DNA of 57,329 bases, from positions 1 to 57,329 of the forward strand of contig JBCCHN010000018.1 in assembly GCA_039028695.1 (NCBI GenBank), written 5' to 3'. The notes beneath the pieces were generated by a model, which made no database searches, was not told where the DNA came from, and worked only from the letters and a program-made list of their open reading frames with translations. This DNA is from JANQKX01 sp039028695. GTDB taxonomy: Bacteria; Pseudomonadota; Alphaproteobacteria; Kiloniellales; Kiloniellaceae. The position numbers were made by a program, and so were the translations under genes. The stretch's first letter is position 1; every line of letters starts with the position of its first letter. This document shows positions 1 through 9,695 of this stretch, piece after piece.

Positions 1-92
1 CTTATCTTGACAGCCTGCTGTTGTGGGAAAATCTGGGGCCACGCTTGGAGGCCTATACCAACGTTTGGAATGCGGTCAAAGCTGCAAACTAA
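1..92 (+). CDS. C-terminal end of a periplasmic substrate-binding protein (partial)
   Basis: The window opens inside a reading frame (codons from position 3) that encodes about 29 residues and stops at TAA 90-92. The tail holds LLLWENLGPRLEAYTNVW and then NAVKAAN, which fits the C-terminus of a spermidine/putrescine-type extracellular solute-binding protein. A polyamine-type ABC ATPase and two permeases follow on the same strand, so this is most likely the binding protein of that importer. Too little is visible to name the substrate. Confidence 0.6.
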   Translation, partial: YLDSLLLWENLGPRLEAYTNVWNAVKAAN

Positions 93-106
93 GGCCAAAG
101 GATTTG

Positions 107-138
107 TCCGCCGGGCCGCTATGACCCGGTCCGGCGGA
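107..138 (+). other. intercistronic hairpin between binding-protein and ATPase genes
   Basis: TCCGCCGG (107-114) and CCGGCGGA (131-138) form a perfect 8-bp stem, with a competing inner CCGGG/CCCGG pairing. No T-run follows. It is therefore more likely an mRNA-stabilising or processing hairpin after the highly expressed binding-protein gene than a full terminator. This is inferred from sequence alone. Confidence 0.5.
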
Positions 139-173
139 TAACCCTAAACTAAAATGAGCGGGTAAAAGGACTG

Positions 174-1277
174 ATGGAAGCCATCATTCAAATAGAAGGC
201 GTCACGAAAACATTTGGTGCGAAGGTTGTTGCCGTGAACGATGTATCGCTTTCTGTGAAGGAGGGCGAGTTCGTGACGCTACTTGGCCCGTCGGGTTGCG
301 GAAAAACGACCATCCTGCGGATGGTTGCCGGTTTTGAATCGCCGGACCATGGGCGCATCATCCTGGGCGGCGAAGATGTGACCGACATTCCACCTTATCA
401 CCGCCCGCTCAATATGGTGTTTCAAGACTTTGCGCTGTTTCCTCACATGACCATTGATGAAAATGTCGGTTACGGCCTCAAAGTCACGGGCGTTCCTCAA
501 GCGGAAGCCAGCCAGGCCGTCGACGATGTATTGAAGATGGTTGAACTGACAGATCAACGCAGCCGTCGACCCCATTTACTTTCCGGCGGCCAACGGCAAC
601 GCGCGGCTCTTGCGCGTGCTCTCGTCCGCAAGCCCAAGGTTCTCCTTCTCGACGAGCCGCTATCGTCCCTGGATGCCAACCTGCGCGCCCAACTCCGGGT
701 CGAGCTCAAGCACCTGCACGAGATCCTCGGACTGACATTCGTTATGGTGACCCACGATCAAACCGAGGCTCTCGTGATGGCCGACCGAGTGATCTTGATG
801 CAGGACGGACGGATCGCCCAGGACGGAACCCCCAAAGAGATCTACGAACACCCCAACTCAGCTTACGTGGCGAATTTTATTGGGACCACAAACCTATTTC
901 ATGGCCGCATTAGTGCTGTTAACGACGATATCGTTACGATTTCGTCCGGACAGCACGAAGTCCGCGCGGCGGCAAACGGCCTCGGAAGTAGCATTGGAGA
1001 TGATGTCGCTGTTTGTATTCGGCCTGAAAAAGCTCAAATACTCGAACCTGGAGCCGACGGCATCGGACTAAATGTGATGACGGCCGCCGTTGATGAGCTT
1101 CTTTATCACGGCAACACAATCCGGGTGCAGGCCCGTCTCGCCTCGGGCGCGACCTTTCTTGTCGATGTGCCCTTAAAGACGCCGGATACCCAGGACACAT
1201 TGCCACAAAAAGGCGCACAAATCGCAGTCGGGTTTGCCCCCGTGAACACCGCAACATTCCCATGGGAGGGTTCGTAG
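174..1277 (+). CDS. polyamine-type ABC transporter ATPase (PotA-like)
   Basis: This 367-residue cytoplasmic ATPase would power an importer of the spermidine/putrescine class. Walker A is GPSGCGKTT (about residue 39), the Q-loop is VFQDFALFPH, the signature is LSGGQRQR (about 138) and Walker B is LLLDEP, followed by the switch region VMVTHDQTEA. The C-terminal part from about residue 240 is a TOBE-type regulatory domain, usual for this subfamily. The start ATG has AAAGGA just upstream. The gene lies after the binding-protein fragment, and the first permease starts one base after its stop. The presence of a glutamine-synthetase-like gene downstream supports an amine substrate; the exact substrate is not known. 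Confidence 0.9.
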   Translation: MEAIIQIEGVTKTFGAKVVAVNDVSLSVKEGEFVTLLGPSGCGKTTILRMVAGFESPDHGRIILGGEDVTDIPPYHRPLNMVFQDFALFPHMTIDENVGYGLKVTGVPQAEASQAVDDVLKMVELTDQRSRRPHLLSGGQRQRAALARALVRKPKVLLLDEPLSSLDANLRAQLRVELKHLHEILGLTFVMVTHDQTEALVMADRVILMQDGRIAQDGTPKEIYEHPNSAYVANFIGTTNLFHGRISAVNDDIVTISSGQHEVRAAANGLGSSIGDDVAVCIRPEKAQILEPGADGIGLNVMTAAVDELLYHGNTIRVQARLASGATFLVDVPLKTPDTQDTLPQKGAQIAVGFAPVNTATFPWEGS

Positions 1278-1278
1278 G

Positions 1279-2148
1279 ATGAAACTCTCGACGCGCCGCA
1301 AGCTTGAAAAGTATGGTTTGCTTTCAGCACCGCTCCTGTGGACTTTCGTGTTTCTGTTTATCCCTTACATCCTTTTGTTCACATACAGTTTCTATCTGAA
1401 AAACTTTCCGACTTTTACGCCAGCTTTCCAGTTTGGCAACTACGCGCAAATTTTCGCTGACCCGCAGTACTATCAGGTCATCTTTCGAAGTGCGTGGATC
1501 GCTGGCTCCGTTGCTTTGTTGGCACTCTGTCTGGCTTACCCCTTCGCCTACTTTCTCGTCTTCAAGATTCGCTCAAGTCGCATCAGGATGATTCTCTATA
1601 TGGCGGTCATTGTACCGTTATGGGTGTCCTACCTGTTGCGCGCCTACACCTGGAAGACAATTCTGGGCAATGAAGGCATACTGAATTCGTTCTTGATTTG
1701 GGCAGGCATCCTCTCTGAGCCTTCGGATTTGTTCCTCTATAACAAATTCTCGATGATCTTGACGCTCACCTACATTTTCATTCCCTTCACGATGATGCCG
1801 ATCTATACGGCGCTGGAGAAGATCCCAAGGAACCTAACCGAGGCCTCCAAAGACCTGGGCGTCGGGCCGTTTAAGACCTTTTGGTCGGTCACCTTGCCCC
1901 TTTCCATGCCGGGCGTAATCGCTGGAATGACCTTCACCTTTTGTCTGGCGTCTGGTGATTTTGTGGCGCCAATCTTGGTCGGTGGCCCCGACGGATTTAT
2001 GATTGCCAATGTCATGACCAGCCAGTTTGGTGCCGCCCTTAACTGGCCACTTGGATCGGCGCTTGCCATGATCATGCTCGTGGTTGTTCTTTCGATAATT
2101 TCAGCCTCGGATAATTTCCAACGGGCAGGCAAGCTCGAGTTGGGGTAA
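1279..2148 (+). CDS. ABC transporter permease, PotB-like
   Basis: A 289-residue inner-membrane protein with about six hydrophobic segments, the first near residues 16-38. The segment EASKDLGVGPFKTFWSVTLP (about 190-210) is the EAA loop that docks on the ATPase in this importer class. It starts one base after the ATPase stop, and the second permease begins four bases after its own end, so the three are translationally coupled. Family and role are clear from topology and context; the substrate (a polyamine or related amine) is inferred. Confidence 0.9.
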   Translation: MKLSTRRKLEKYGLLSAPLLWTFVFLFIPYILLFTYSFYLKNFPTFTPAFQFGNYAQIFADPQYYQVIFRSAWIAGSVALLALCLAYPFAYFLVFKIRSSRIRMILYMAVIVPLWVSYLLRAYTWKTILGNEGILNSFLIWAGILSEPSDLFLYNKFSMILTLTYIFIPFTMMPIYTALEKIPRNLTEASKDLGVGPFKTFWSVTLPLSMPGVIAGMTFTFCLASGDFVAPILVGGPDGFMIANVMTSQFGAALNWPLGSALAMIMLVVVLSIISASDNFQRAGKLELG

Positions 2149-2152
2149 CGTT

Positions 2153-3010
2153 ATGAATTCATTGCCCGTAAATCCCACCATTGATACCCCGGCCAAACAA
2201 AAAACCGGTGTGTTAGGCACTGTTATCCACCGATTTAGCAACGGGTTTTTGGCAACGGCTACCTTGTGCGTCCTGGCCTTTTTGTATTTACCGATCACGG
2301 TGCTAATTGTTTTTAGCTTCAATGACAGCAGAATTCTGTCGTTGCCGTTCCGTGGCTTTACCTGGAAGTGGTATGAAGCTCTGCTGAACAATTCAGATCT
2401 GCAGGAGGCAATTTGGAATAGCCTCTACGTGGGTGTTTGTGCGACCATCATTACGCTTGCCATTGGAATTCCCGCCGCTTTCGCGCTTGATCGCTTCAAC
2501 TTCCCCGGAAAGACTACGTTCCGACGCTTCGTTCTGCTGCCACTCGCCTTGCCTGGAGTGATCACGGGCATCTCCATGATGAATATGTTTCAGGCGATCG
2601 GGATTCAGCTTAGTCTTGAAACGGTTATCATGGGTCACGCGACAGCGTTGGTTTCGGTTGTCGCGACCCAGGTTTTCGCCCGGCTCCAGCGCCTGAACCG
2701 ATCCTACGAAGAAGCATCTGCGGACCTAGGCGCCAAACCCTGGCAAACCTTCTGGTATGTCACCTTTCCAAACATCCGCTCAGCGGTAATCGGCAGCGCG
2801 TTGTTGTCCTTTACCCTGTCATTTGACGAAATCCCCGTGACATTCTTCCTGACAGGGCGGGATAATACGCTGCCGATGTACATCTGGTCGACACTCCGGC
2901 GCGGCATCACGCCGGAGATTAACGCGGTGGGTACGCTGATCATTATCTTTTCGCTTGGTCTGATCGTTCTTTCGGTTTGGCTGCTTCAACGTGACGATCA
3001 GAAGATCTAA
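2153..3010 (+). CDS. ABC transporter permease, PotC-like
   Basis: A 285-residue inner-membrane permease, partner of the upstream PotB-like protein. A long N-terminal cytoplasmic stretch precedes the first membrane segment (about residues 33-56). The EAA loop EEASADLGAKPWQTFWYVTF lies near residues 185-205. Its end is 22 bases before the start of the glutamine-synthetase-like gene, so transport and first metabolic step are probably transcribed together. Confidence 0.9.
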   Translation: MNSLPVNPTIDTPAKQKTGVLGTVIHRFSNGFLATATLCVLAFLYLPITVLIVFSFNDSRILSLPFRGFTWKWYEALLNNSDLQEAIWNSLYVGVCATIITLAIGIPAAFALDRFNFPGKTTFRRFVLLPLALPGVITGISMMNMFQAIGIQLSLETVIMGHATALVSVVATQVFARLQRLNRSYEEASADLGAKPWQTFWYVTFPNIRSAVIGSALLSFTLSFDEIPVTFFLTGRDNTLPMYIWSTLRRGITPEINAVGTLIIIFSLGLIVLSVWLLQRDDQKI

Positions 3011-3032
3011 GGCGGGGCCGTCGGAGGTTTCA

Positions 3033-4361
3033 ATGGATCTCGAGCAAATCAAGAGCGTTATCTCCGAGAACGGCATCGAGACCATTATCTTGGCTGGCAC
3101 CGACCCGACCGGTGTCTTGCGCGGAAAGCGATTTTCGTCCGAGGCGTTTCTTCGAAGCGCAGGTCATGGCATTCACCTCGCCAGTTTCATCTTCTATACA
3201 ACCACCGTGGACGACCCGGTACCCTGGCTGTTCGATACTGGCATTCCCGATTGCACGGGGCTGCCGGACCTAGCGACCTTTCGTATCGCCCCCTGGGAAG
3301 AAAACGCCGCCATTTGCCTCGTTGATTGGTACCAGGACGGTGAGCCATCGCCTTTCTGCCCGCGCTTGGAACTCAAGCGTCAGGTCGCCAAGTGTCGGGA
3401 GCTTGGTTGGACGGAACGCTTTGCCATGGAAATGGAATTCTTTCTGATCGACAGAGACATTCGAGAATTCCGGCAAGGCGACTGGGGCATGCCGTCGCTC
3501 GCAAGCCAGGACATCCATTGCTATTCTATATACGAGGGGAGCTTTTGGGAGCCACTCGTGAAACGGCTTCGCCAGTCCTTTCCTGATGAGGTCGAATCCT
3601 GTTTGCCAGAGTGGGGGTCGGGTCAGTTCGAGATCAATCTCCGCCATTCGGACGCGATCTCCATGGCAGACACGACGGTGCTTTTTAAACTCGCCATCAA
3701 ACAGCTCGCGGCACAGAGCGGCATCAGCACGACCTTTATGGCTAAGATCCACGAGGCGCAATCTGGAAACTCCGGCCACATTCATCAGAGTTTGTGGGAT
3801 GCGAACACGGAAGAGTCGTTATTCTTTGATCCTTCCGCCAATGATGGCATGACCGCGCTGTTCCGTCATTTTACAGCGGGTCAGCTTGATGTATTCCGTT
3901 CCGGAACACTTTTTCTGGCGCCCTTTGTCAATTCTTACAAACGGTTCCAGCTTGACAGTTTTGCCGGTGTGAAACGGACATGGGGCTACAACAATCGGAC
4001 CGTTTCCCTTCGGGCGATCGCCGATAGTTCTGATAGTGCGCGCCTCGAACACCGGGTTGGTGGCGCCGATCTCAACCCCTACACGGCCTTTGCCTTTTTG
4101 CTGGGTGCCGGCGTCAGAGGGATACAACAGGAGCTGGACCCGGGAGCCGCCCATGGCGGCAATGCCTATAATGCTGATGTGGAGACGGTGCCCTTCTCGT
4201 TGCGCGAGGCGGTCGAGGCTACCGAGGCGGCTCCTGTGCTCAAGGAAATCATCAATCCGACCATGGTCGAGAACCTTATTCGTCTTGCCAAGTTTGAATC
4301 GGGCGTGTTCGACCAGACCGTTACGGAACTTGAACGGCGTCGTTATTTCGAGATGGCATGA
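3033..4361 (+). CDS. glutamine synthetase family protein, gamma-glutamylpolyamine synthetase-like
   Basis: A 442-residue member of the glutamine synthetase fold, of the PuuA/GlnA3-like type that joins glutamate to amines using ATP. The start at 3033 is chosen because GGAGG (3023-3027) sits at the right distance; an earlier in-frame codon inside the previous gene has no such site. Metal-ligand and active-site stretches are visible: FAMEMEFFLID, GSGQFEINLRHSDA, AKIHEAQSGNSGHIHQSLWD, and the C-terminal SARLEHRVGGADLNPYTAF. Placement directly after a polyamine-type importer suggests gamma-glutamylation of an imported amine as the first catabolic step. The actual amine is not shown by the sequence. 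Confidence 0.85.
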   Translation: MDLEQIKSVISENGIETIILAGTDPTGVLRGKRFSSEAFLRSAGHGIHLASFIFYTTTVDDPVPWLFDTGIPDCTGLPDLATFRIAPWEENAAICLVDWYQDGEPSPFCPRLELKRQVAKCRELGWTERFAMEMEFFLIDRDIREFRQGDWGMPSLASQDIHCYSIYEGSFWEPLVKRLRQSFPDEVESCLPEWGSGQFEINLRHSDAISMADTTVLFKLAIKQLAAQSGISTTFMAKIHEAQSGNSGHIHQSLWDANTEESLFFDPSANDGMTALFRHFTAGQLDVFRSGTLFLAPFVNSYKRFQLDSFAGVKRTWGYNNRTVSLRAIADSSDSARLEHRVGGADLNPYTAFAFLLGAGVRGIQQELDPGAAHGGNAYNADVETVPFSLREAVEATEAAPVLKEIINPTMVENLIRLAKFESGVFDQTVTELERRRYFEMA

Positions 4362-4368
4362 TGTCCCC

Positions 4369-5169
4369 ATGGCAATGATTGCCCGAACGATCACCATGGA
4401 CGACGGAACAGATATTTTCGTCGAGATTCATGGTCGGGATGGGCCACCAATCGTGTTTGTAGCCGGCCTCGGAGACAATCGCCTGACCTGGGCGCCGCAG
4501 GTGAGATATCTGTCTGACCGCTTCCGAATCATCTTGATCGACAACCGTGGCACGGGCAAAAGCGCAACGCCTCCCGGGCCTTATTCAACCCAGCGCATGG
4601 CCGAGGACGCCCATCAGGTCATCGCGAATTTGGGATTTGGTCCTGTCAACGCGATCGGCATTTCCATGGGCGGGGCAATCTGCCAGCATTGGGCACTGCG
4701 CTATCCCGCGGACATCAACCAACTGGTCCTTTCGAGCACTTGGGCGGCGCCGGATGTTCTAACCGGCGTGCTTTTTGATCACTGGAAGGGACTGGCCGAC
4801 AGGGGCGATCGGCAGGCCCTAATCGAAAGTCTGCTGCTATTCTGCTTTTCACCGGATTACCTCACCGAACACCCCGAAACAGTGCAAGAATTCATTGCCG
4901 GCGAGACCCTGAACCTAGAGGGTTTCAGTCCCGCTGCAGAAGCCTGTCGCGACCATGATACCATCGAATCGCTTTTTCGGGTTCCCCACCGTACTTTGGT
5001 GACAATTGGTGAGCACGACATCCTGATCCGTCCGGCCTTGTCGATGGCCATGGCAAACGAGCTGCAAGAACGGCGGATCGAAATCATGCCGACGGGACAC
5101 ATGCCCAGTTGGGAATTGCCCGATGTCTATAGCGAGCTGGTGGCAGAGTTTTTTGTTGGTCCACACTAA
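4369..5169 (+). CDS. alpha/beta hydrolase
   Basis: A 266-residue cytoplasmic alpha/beta hydrolase. The nucleophile elbow GISMGG puts the catalytic serine at about residue 99. An acidic residue in EHDILI (about 217) and the histidine in TGHMPSWE (about 244) complete the triad. DNRGTGKS near residue 58 is typical of the fold. The start at 4369 follows the previous stop by seven bases; ATG 4375 is an alternative and no strong ribosome site is visible. The gene belongs to the same operon as the importer and the gamma-glutamylation enzyme. It could hydrolyse an ester or lactone, possibly one made by the flavin monooxygenase that follows; this pairing is inference. Confidence 0.8.
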   Translation: MAMIARTITMDDGTDIFVEIHGRDGPPIVFVAGLGDNRLTWAPQVRYLSDRFRIILIDNRGTGKSATPPGPYSTQRMAEDAHQVIANLGFGPVNAIGISMGGAICQHWALRYPADINQLVLSSTWAAPDVLTGVLFDHWKGLADRGDRQALIESLLLFCFSPDYLTEHPETVQEFIAGETLNLEGFSPAAEACRDHDTIESLFRVPHRTLVTIGEHDILIRPALSMAMANELQERRIEIMPTGHMPSWELPDVYSELVAEFFVGPH

Positions 5170-5261
5170 GGATGGATAATTCGCCTAAAAGCCAATTTTG
5201 GAGGCGGCCTGAAGGCGGGCCAATGCAATTACCGAAACACAAAGGTCAGGTTGACTAGGTT

Positions 5262-6740
5262 ATGCCGCAAGGTTCAGCGCTAGATGCAGAAAGTTTCGAT
5301 GTCATCGTGGTCGGTGCCGGCATTTCCGGCATTGGCAGCGCCTGGTACCTGCAGCGCGAATGCCCCCGAAAGAGTTACACCATCCTTGAAGCCTTGAGCA
5401 GCTATGGCGGCACCTGGCACGTCCACAGATACCCCGGGGCGCGTTCGGATAGTGATCTCTTCACATTTGGCTATAGTTTCAAGCCCTGGACGGAAGAGCC
5501 GATCGCAACCGCCGATCGAATCTTGGCATACCTTGGTGAGGTGATAGAGGAATACGCTATCGACCGGCACATCCGCTATAATCACCGCATTCTCTCGGCC
5601 GACTGGTCCGACGAGGAAGCGCTTTGGACCTTAAGAGTCGATCACAATGGTGAAGTGCACCTCTTTAAAGCCCGTTTCCTCTGGATGTGTCAGGGCTACT
5701 ACCATCACGCGGAAGGCTTCACACCGGATTGGGAGGGTGTAAACGATTTCCAGGGTCAGATCGTCCATCCGCAATCCTGGCCCAAAGACCTGGACTATGC
5801 CGGCAAGAAAGTTGCGGTTATTGGGTCGGGCGCTACGGCTGCGACGCTGATCCCCGCGTTGGCGGAAGAGGCAGCGAAAATCACAATGATTCAGCGTTCG
5901 CCGACCTACTTCAATGCGGGGACCAACGCCGACGACTTGGCGGATCAATTGCGCGCGCTCGAGATCGACGAGCACTGGATCCATGCCATTGTCCGAAAGA
6001 AACTGCTTGAAGAACAAAAGGGACGCATCTATCGGGCCGCACAAGAGCCCGAAGCCGTGGCTCGCGAGATGATCGCTGCCGTCGCCAAACATCTCGGCCC
6101 CGATTTTGACGTGGAGACCCATTTCACGCCGCGGTATCGTCCATGGCAACAACGTGTCGCATTCATTCCTAACGGTGATTTTTTTGTGCCGTTCCAGGAT
6201 GGTCGGGCCAGCGTCGTTACCGGAGAAATTGACTGTCTCACGCCGAAAGGGGTGCGGATGAAATCGGGACAAGAGGTCGTCGCCGATATTATCGTTACCG
6301 CCACCGGCTTTAACCTCTGTGTTCTTGGCGACATAGATTTCACGCTAGACGGTGTCCCGATGAAGCTGGCGGATAGGGTTACCTATCAGGGCATGATGTT
6401 TACCGACCTACCCAATCTTGTCTGGGTCTTCGGCTATTTTCGGGCGAGTTGGACACTGCGCGTCGAAATGGTTGCGGAGGTGATTTGCCGGCTGCTCAAC
6501 CATATGGACCGAACCGAAGCGAGGAAGGTGACGGTGGATATACCGCCGGCGCTGTCGCACCTTCCCCCATTGCCCTGGGTCGATGAGGAGAACTTCAATC
6601 CCAATTACCTTAAACGCAGCCTACATTTGATGCCAAAAAGGCTTGATGACCCCAACTGGCAGCACACCCAAGACTATTGGTCGGAGAAAGAGCGCTTTGC
6701 CGCTATTGATGTGGCCAGCCAGATATTTCGGTACGAATGA
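5262..6740 (+). CDS. flavin-containing (Baeyer-Villiger-type) monooxygenase
   Basis: A 492-residue FAD- and NADPH-binding monooxygenase of class B. The FAD motif VVGAGISGIG lies at residues 16-25 and the NADPH motif VIGSGATAATL near 187. The fingerprint FQGQIVHPQSW (about 163-173) matches the FxGxxxHxxxW signature of Baeyer-Villiger enzymes, and TATGFN is present near residue 346. Such enzymes turn ketones into esters or lactones, or oxidise amines. It is the last gene of the run starting with the amine importer, 92 bases after the hydrolase. An ester-forming enzyme next to an alpha/beta hydrolase is a common pairing; the substrate is unknown. Confidence 0.88.
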   Translation: MPQGSALDAESFDVIVVGAGISGIGSAWYLQRECPRKSYTILEALSSYGGTWHVHRYPGARSDSDLFTFGYSFKPWTEEPIATADRILAYLGEVIEEYAIDRHIRYNHRILSADWSDEEALWTLRVDHNGEVHLFKARFLWMCQGYYHHAEGFTPDWEGVNDFQGQIVHPQSWPKDLDYAGKKVAVIGSGATAATLIPALAEEAAKITMIQRSPTYFNAGTNADDLADQLRALEIDEHWIHAIVRKKLLEEQKGRIYRAAQEPEAVAREMIAAVAKHLGPDFDVETHFTPRYRPWQQRVAFIPNGDFFVPFQDGRASVVTGEIDCLTPKGVRMKSGQEVVADIIVTATGFNLCVLGDIDFTLDGVPMKLADRVTYQGMMFTDLPNLVWVFGYFRASWTLRVEMVAEVICRLLNHMDRTEARKVTVDIPPALSHLPPLPWVDEENFNPNYLKRSLHLMPKRLDDPNWQHTQDYWSEKERFAAIDVASQIFRYE

Positions 6741-7271
6741 TCCAGAGCGTCAGACATATGGGTTTATGCGACAACCAGATCTGTCCACATCCCGAGCCTT
6801 GACCCGGGTTTTTTGCCTCCAAAATGTAAACTGACGGCGATAGAAAGCGCGGCGCCGTCGAAACTCAACTTGAAATCAAAAACAAGATGGGTCGGTGACC
6901 TGCGCCCGGATTGAGATCACTCAGTCTGAGAGATAGCGATGGTGATGCTCTTGGAATCGGCATCAGATACTTTAGTAATATAAAGTACTATAGTAAATTA
7001 AAGTACTATTTAATGTACTTTTCTACCTCTTATTTTCTATAAATTAAATACATGGAGCATCTAATATTTTTAAATCCCGTTAATAGGAAAATTTTGTATT
7101 ACCTATGACCTATTTACCAAGAATTAACGGCGGGCTGCGAAATTAACCCTTCTTGTGGATAGAATTTCCCAAAATTTTTTCATGCTTTGGTCCGAAGCGC
7201 GCTCAAGACTTGGATCGAATTTTGCGGTTTCCCTAAAACTGCTCGTTTTATAGGCAAAGAGACCAATCAAT
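6741..7271. promoter_or_regulatory. AT-rich intergenic region with a repeated TAAAGTACTAT element, upstream of the chemoreceptor gene
   Basis: About 530 bases without a convincing gene. Between 6960 and 7100 it becomes very AT-rich. The 11-mer TAAAGTACTAT occurs twice (6981-6991 and 6999-7009), with a related TAATGTACTT just after and TTTAGTA just before. AGTACT is itself palindromic, so this may be a multi-site regulator-binding region for the chemoreceptor gene. No promoter hexamers can be assigned with confidence. Confidence 0.4.
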
Positions 7272-9419
7272 ATGAAACTGAACCTCAAAATTTCTCAGAA
7301 GCTTCCGATGATTACCTTGGCTGCGGCGATTGCTGTCGGCGTGGGTATCGGAATTGCCAATTATCTTGCCGCATCTAAAGCGACCAAACATGAAATCGAA
7401 CAAAGGCTATCGGCGGTTCTGGAAGCGCGTCAAACAGCATTGATCGACTACCTGTCTTCGATCGAGCAAGACATGCGTTTTACGGCGGCCAGTCCCTTTG
7501 TGCGATCAGCGTTAACCGACTTTTCCTCGGCTTGGGATGAACTGGGCCAAAATCAAACAGAGCGCCTACAACGACTCTATATTGAAGACAACCCTCATCC
7601 GACCGGACAAAAAGAAAATCTTGACGCGGCAAATGATAGCTCCATCTATAGCGCGCAACATGCAAAATACCATCCTTGGTTTCGAAATTTTCTCCGCGAA
7701 CGCGGTTACTATGACATCTTTCTTTTCGACCTGGATGGAAATCTGATTTACACCGTTTTCAAAGAGCTAGACTACGCAACGAACCTGAACATTGGTGAGT
7801 GGAGATCCTCCGATCTGGGTGAAGCTTTTCGCGCTGCCCGCAATAGCTCAGAGCCTGGCTCTTTGCATTTTTTCGACTTTAAACCTTACGGGCCGAGTCA
7901 CGGGGCACCAGCAAGTTTTATTTCCACTCCTCTTGTTAGCGAAACCGGATCGCCACTTGGGGTATTGGTTTTTCAAATGCCCATAGATCGGATTAACGCC
8001 GTGATGAATGGCACGGCTGGTCTTGGCGAGACCGGAGAGACGGTCATCGTCGGCAGTGATTCTTTGATGCGCAACGATTCTAGGTTTTCTGAAGAGTCTA
8101 CCATCTTGTCGCAGACGATGGACAATCAGGCTGTTACCAATGCCCTGAAAGGTGAGACGGGCCTGGTTTTGACGAAAGACCCCCATGGTCAGGAAATATT
8201 GGCAGCTTTTGGTCCGATAGAGTTTCATGGAACACGTTGGGCGATGCTGACTGAAATTGACCAAGCCGAAGCAGGCGCTCCCATCGTAAGCATGCGCAAC
8301 AATATGATCTTGGTTGGTGCGGTTTTGCTGATCTTGGTGGCGACAGTTGCCATTTTCTTTTCGCGCCAGATTACCAGATCTGTCACGCAGCTCACCTTCT
8401 CGATGAGAGCGCTCGCCCAAGGAGACACTTCCATAGAGATCCCCGGGCTGGACAAGAGTGACGAATTGGGCGAAATGGCTCGGACTGTTGAGGTCTTTAG
8501 ACAGAACGCTGTTGAAGCCGCCGAGCTCGAAGAAAAGGCGGTCGCGGAGAGGAAGTCCGCGGAAAGGACACGGCATGAATCACTTTTGACGATGGCAAAC
8601 AAATTAGAAGGCACGGTTGGCAAAATTTCTGAAGCGGTGACGACAGCCTCCGTGCAAATGCATTCATCCGCAGAGGAAATGACCACCACAGCGAAAGAAA
8701 CCAGCGACCAGGCGTCAGCCGTTTCTCAGGCCTCTGATCGAGCCGCGACGAATGTGAATACCGTGGCAGCAGCGACCGAAGAACTTTCAAGTTCTGTAAG
8801 CGAAATCTCTCGTCAAGTGTCTCAGTCGTCCTCAATTACGCAAAAAGCCGTTAGCGAGGCGAGTAAGGCAAGTCAAACCGTTTCCACAATGCTGGAGATG
8901 TCCGAGAAGGTTGGGAATGTCGTCAATTTAATTAGCGACATCGCGGAACAAACGAATCTTCTTGCACTCAACGCGACCATTGAAGCAGCTAGAGCCGGTG
9001 AAGCAGGTAAAGGTTTTGCGGTTGTGGCGTCTGAAGTAAAGAGCCTCGCAAATCAAACTGCTAAAGCAACAGAGGAGATAGCGAGTCAAATTGCAGGAAT
9101 GCAAACGGTCACCGGCGACGCTACCAAAGCGATCGAAACCATCAGCACGACCATCAATGAGGTGAACGCGATCGCCACAGGGATCTCGGGTGCGGTGGAA
9201 GAGCAGTCCGCTGCGACAAGCGAAATTGCTCGCAACATTCAAGAAGCTTCGGAAGGTACCCAGGTGGTGTCCTCAAGTATTGGTGGAGTTACGGAAGCCG
9301 CAAACAAGGCGGGTCAATCTGCAAACCAGGTACTCGAAGCGTCTGAAGAGCTGTCGTCGCAAGCCAAGACCTTAGAAACCGAAATGGGACGCTTTTTGCA
9401 AGAAATTCGATCCGCCTGA
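7272..9419 (+). CDS. methyl-accepting chemotaxis protein
   Basis: A 715-residue transmembrane chemoreceptor. Membrane segment 1 is about residues 15-35, followed by a periplasmic ligand-binding region of about 300 residues of Cache-like character (for example YYDIFLFDLDGNLIYTVFKE). Membrane segment 2 is near 341-361, then a HAMP linker (about 362-420). The cytoplasmic signalling coiled coil contains the conserved hairpin tip IAEQTNLLALNATIEAARAG near 555-575. It would sense a small molecule and signal to CheA/CheW. It stands alone, with no chemotaxis kinase genes nearby, and the ligand is unknown. Confidence 0.93.
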   Translation: MKLNLKISQKLPMITLAAAIAVGVGIGIANYLAASKATKHEIEQRLSAVLEARQTALIDYLSSIEQDMRFTAASPFVRSALTDFSSAWDELGQNQTERLQRLYIEDNPHPTGQKENLDAANDSSIYSAQHAKYHPWFRNFLRERGYYDIFLFDLDGNLIYTVFKELDYATNLNIGEWRSSDLGEAFRAARNSSEPGSLHFFDFKPYGPSHGAPASFISTPLVSETGSPLGVLVFQMPIDRINAVMNGTAGLGETGETVIVGSDSLMRNDSRFSEESTILSQTMDNQAVTNALKGETGLVLTKDPHGQEILAAFGPIEFHGTRWAMLTEIDQAEAGAPIVSMRNNMILVGAVLLILVATVAIFFSRQITRSVTQLTFSMRALAQGDTSIEIPGLDKSDELGEMARTVEVFRQNAVEAAELEEKAVAERKSAERTRHESLLTMANKLEGTVGKISEAVTTASVQMHSSAEEMTTTAKETSDQASAVSQASDRAATNVNTVAAATEELSSSVSEISRQVSQSSSITQKAVSEASKASQTVSTMLEMSEKVGNVVNLISDIAEQTNLLALNATIEAARAGEAGKGFAVVASEVKSLANQTAKATEEIASQIAGMQTVTGDATKAIETISTTINEVNAIATGISGAVEEQSAATSEIARNIQEASEGTQVVSSSIGGVTEAANKAGQSANQVLEASEELSSQAKTLETEMGRFLQEIRSA

Positions 9420-9695
9420 TCGTCGATGCTCACCGTCTATTAGGCCCTGACTCGATGACTGAAGCGGGTGATTTCCTGCCTTCCCAGGAATTTTCGCGGG
9501 ACCTATGGAAACTGGGGACTAGCTGAAAGAGTCAATGCCCATTGGAGAAATCGGCTTCCGGCTGGCGGCGGAATTGGTGTTCATGCGAGCGACATCTCGC
9601 TAGCCGATATCATTCAATCCTACCGAATTAATCATCTATCCTTGCCCAGGAAACTGTACTAGGTTGCAGTGGATGCTCGATTCGGAGGGTTAGTC

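Noticed and set aside
9468..9662. 64-codon open frame between the chemoreceptor and oxygenase genes
   Set aside because: The translation looks random and the next gene's ribosome site and start are clear without it.
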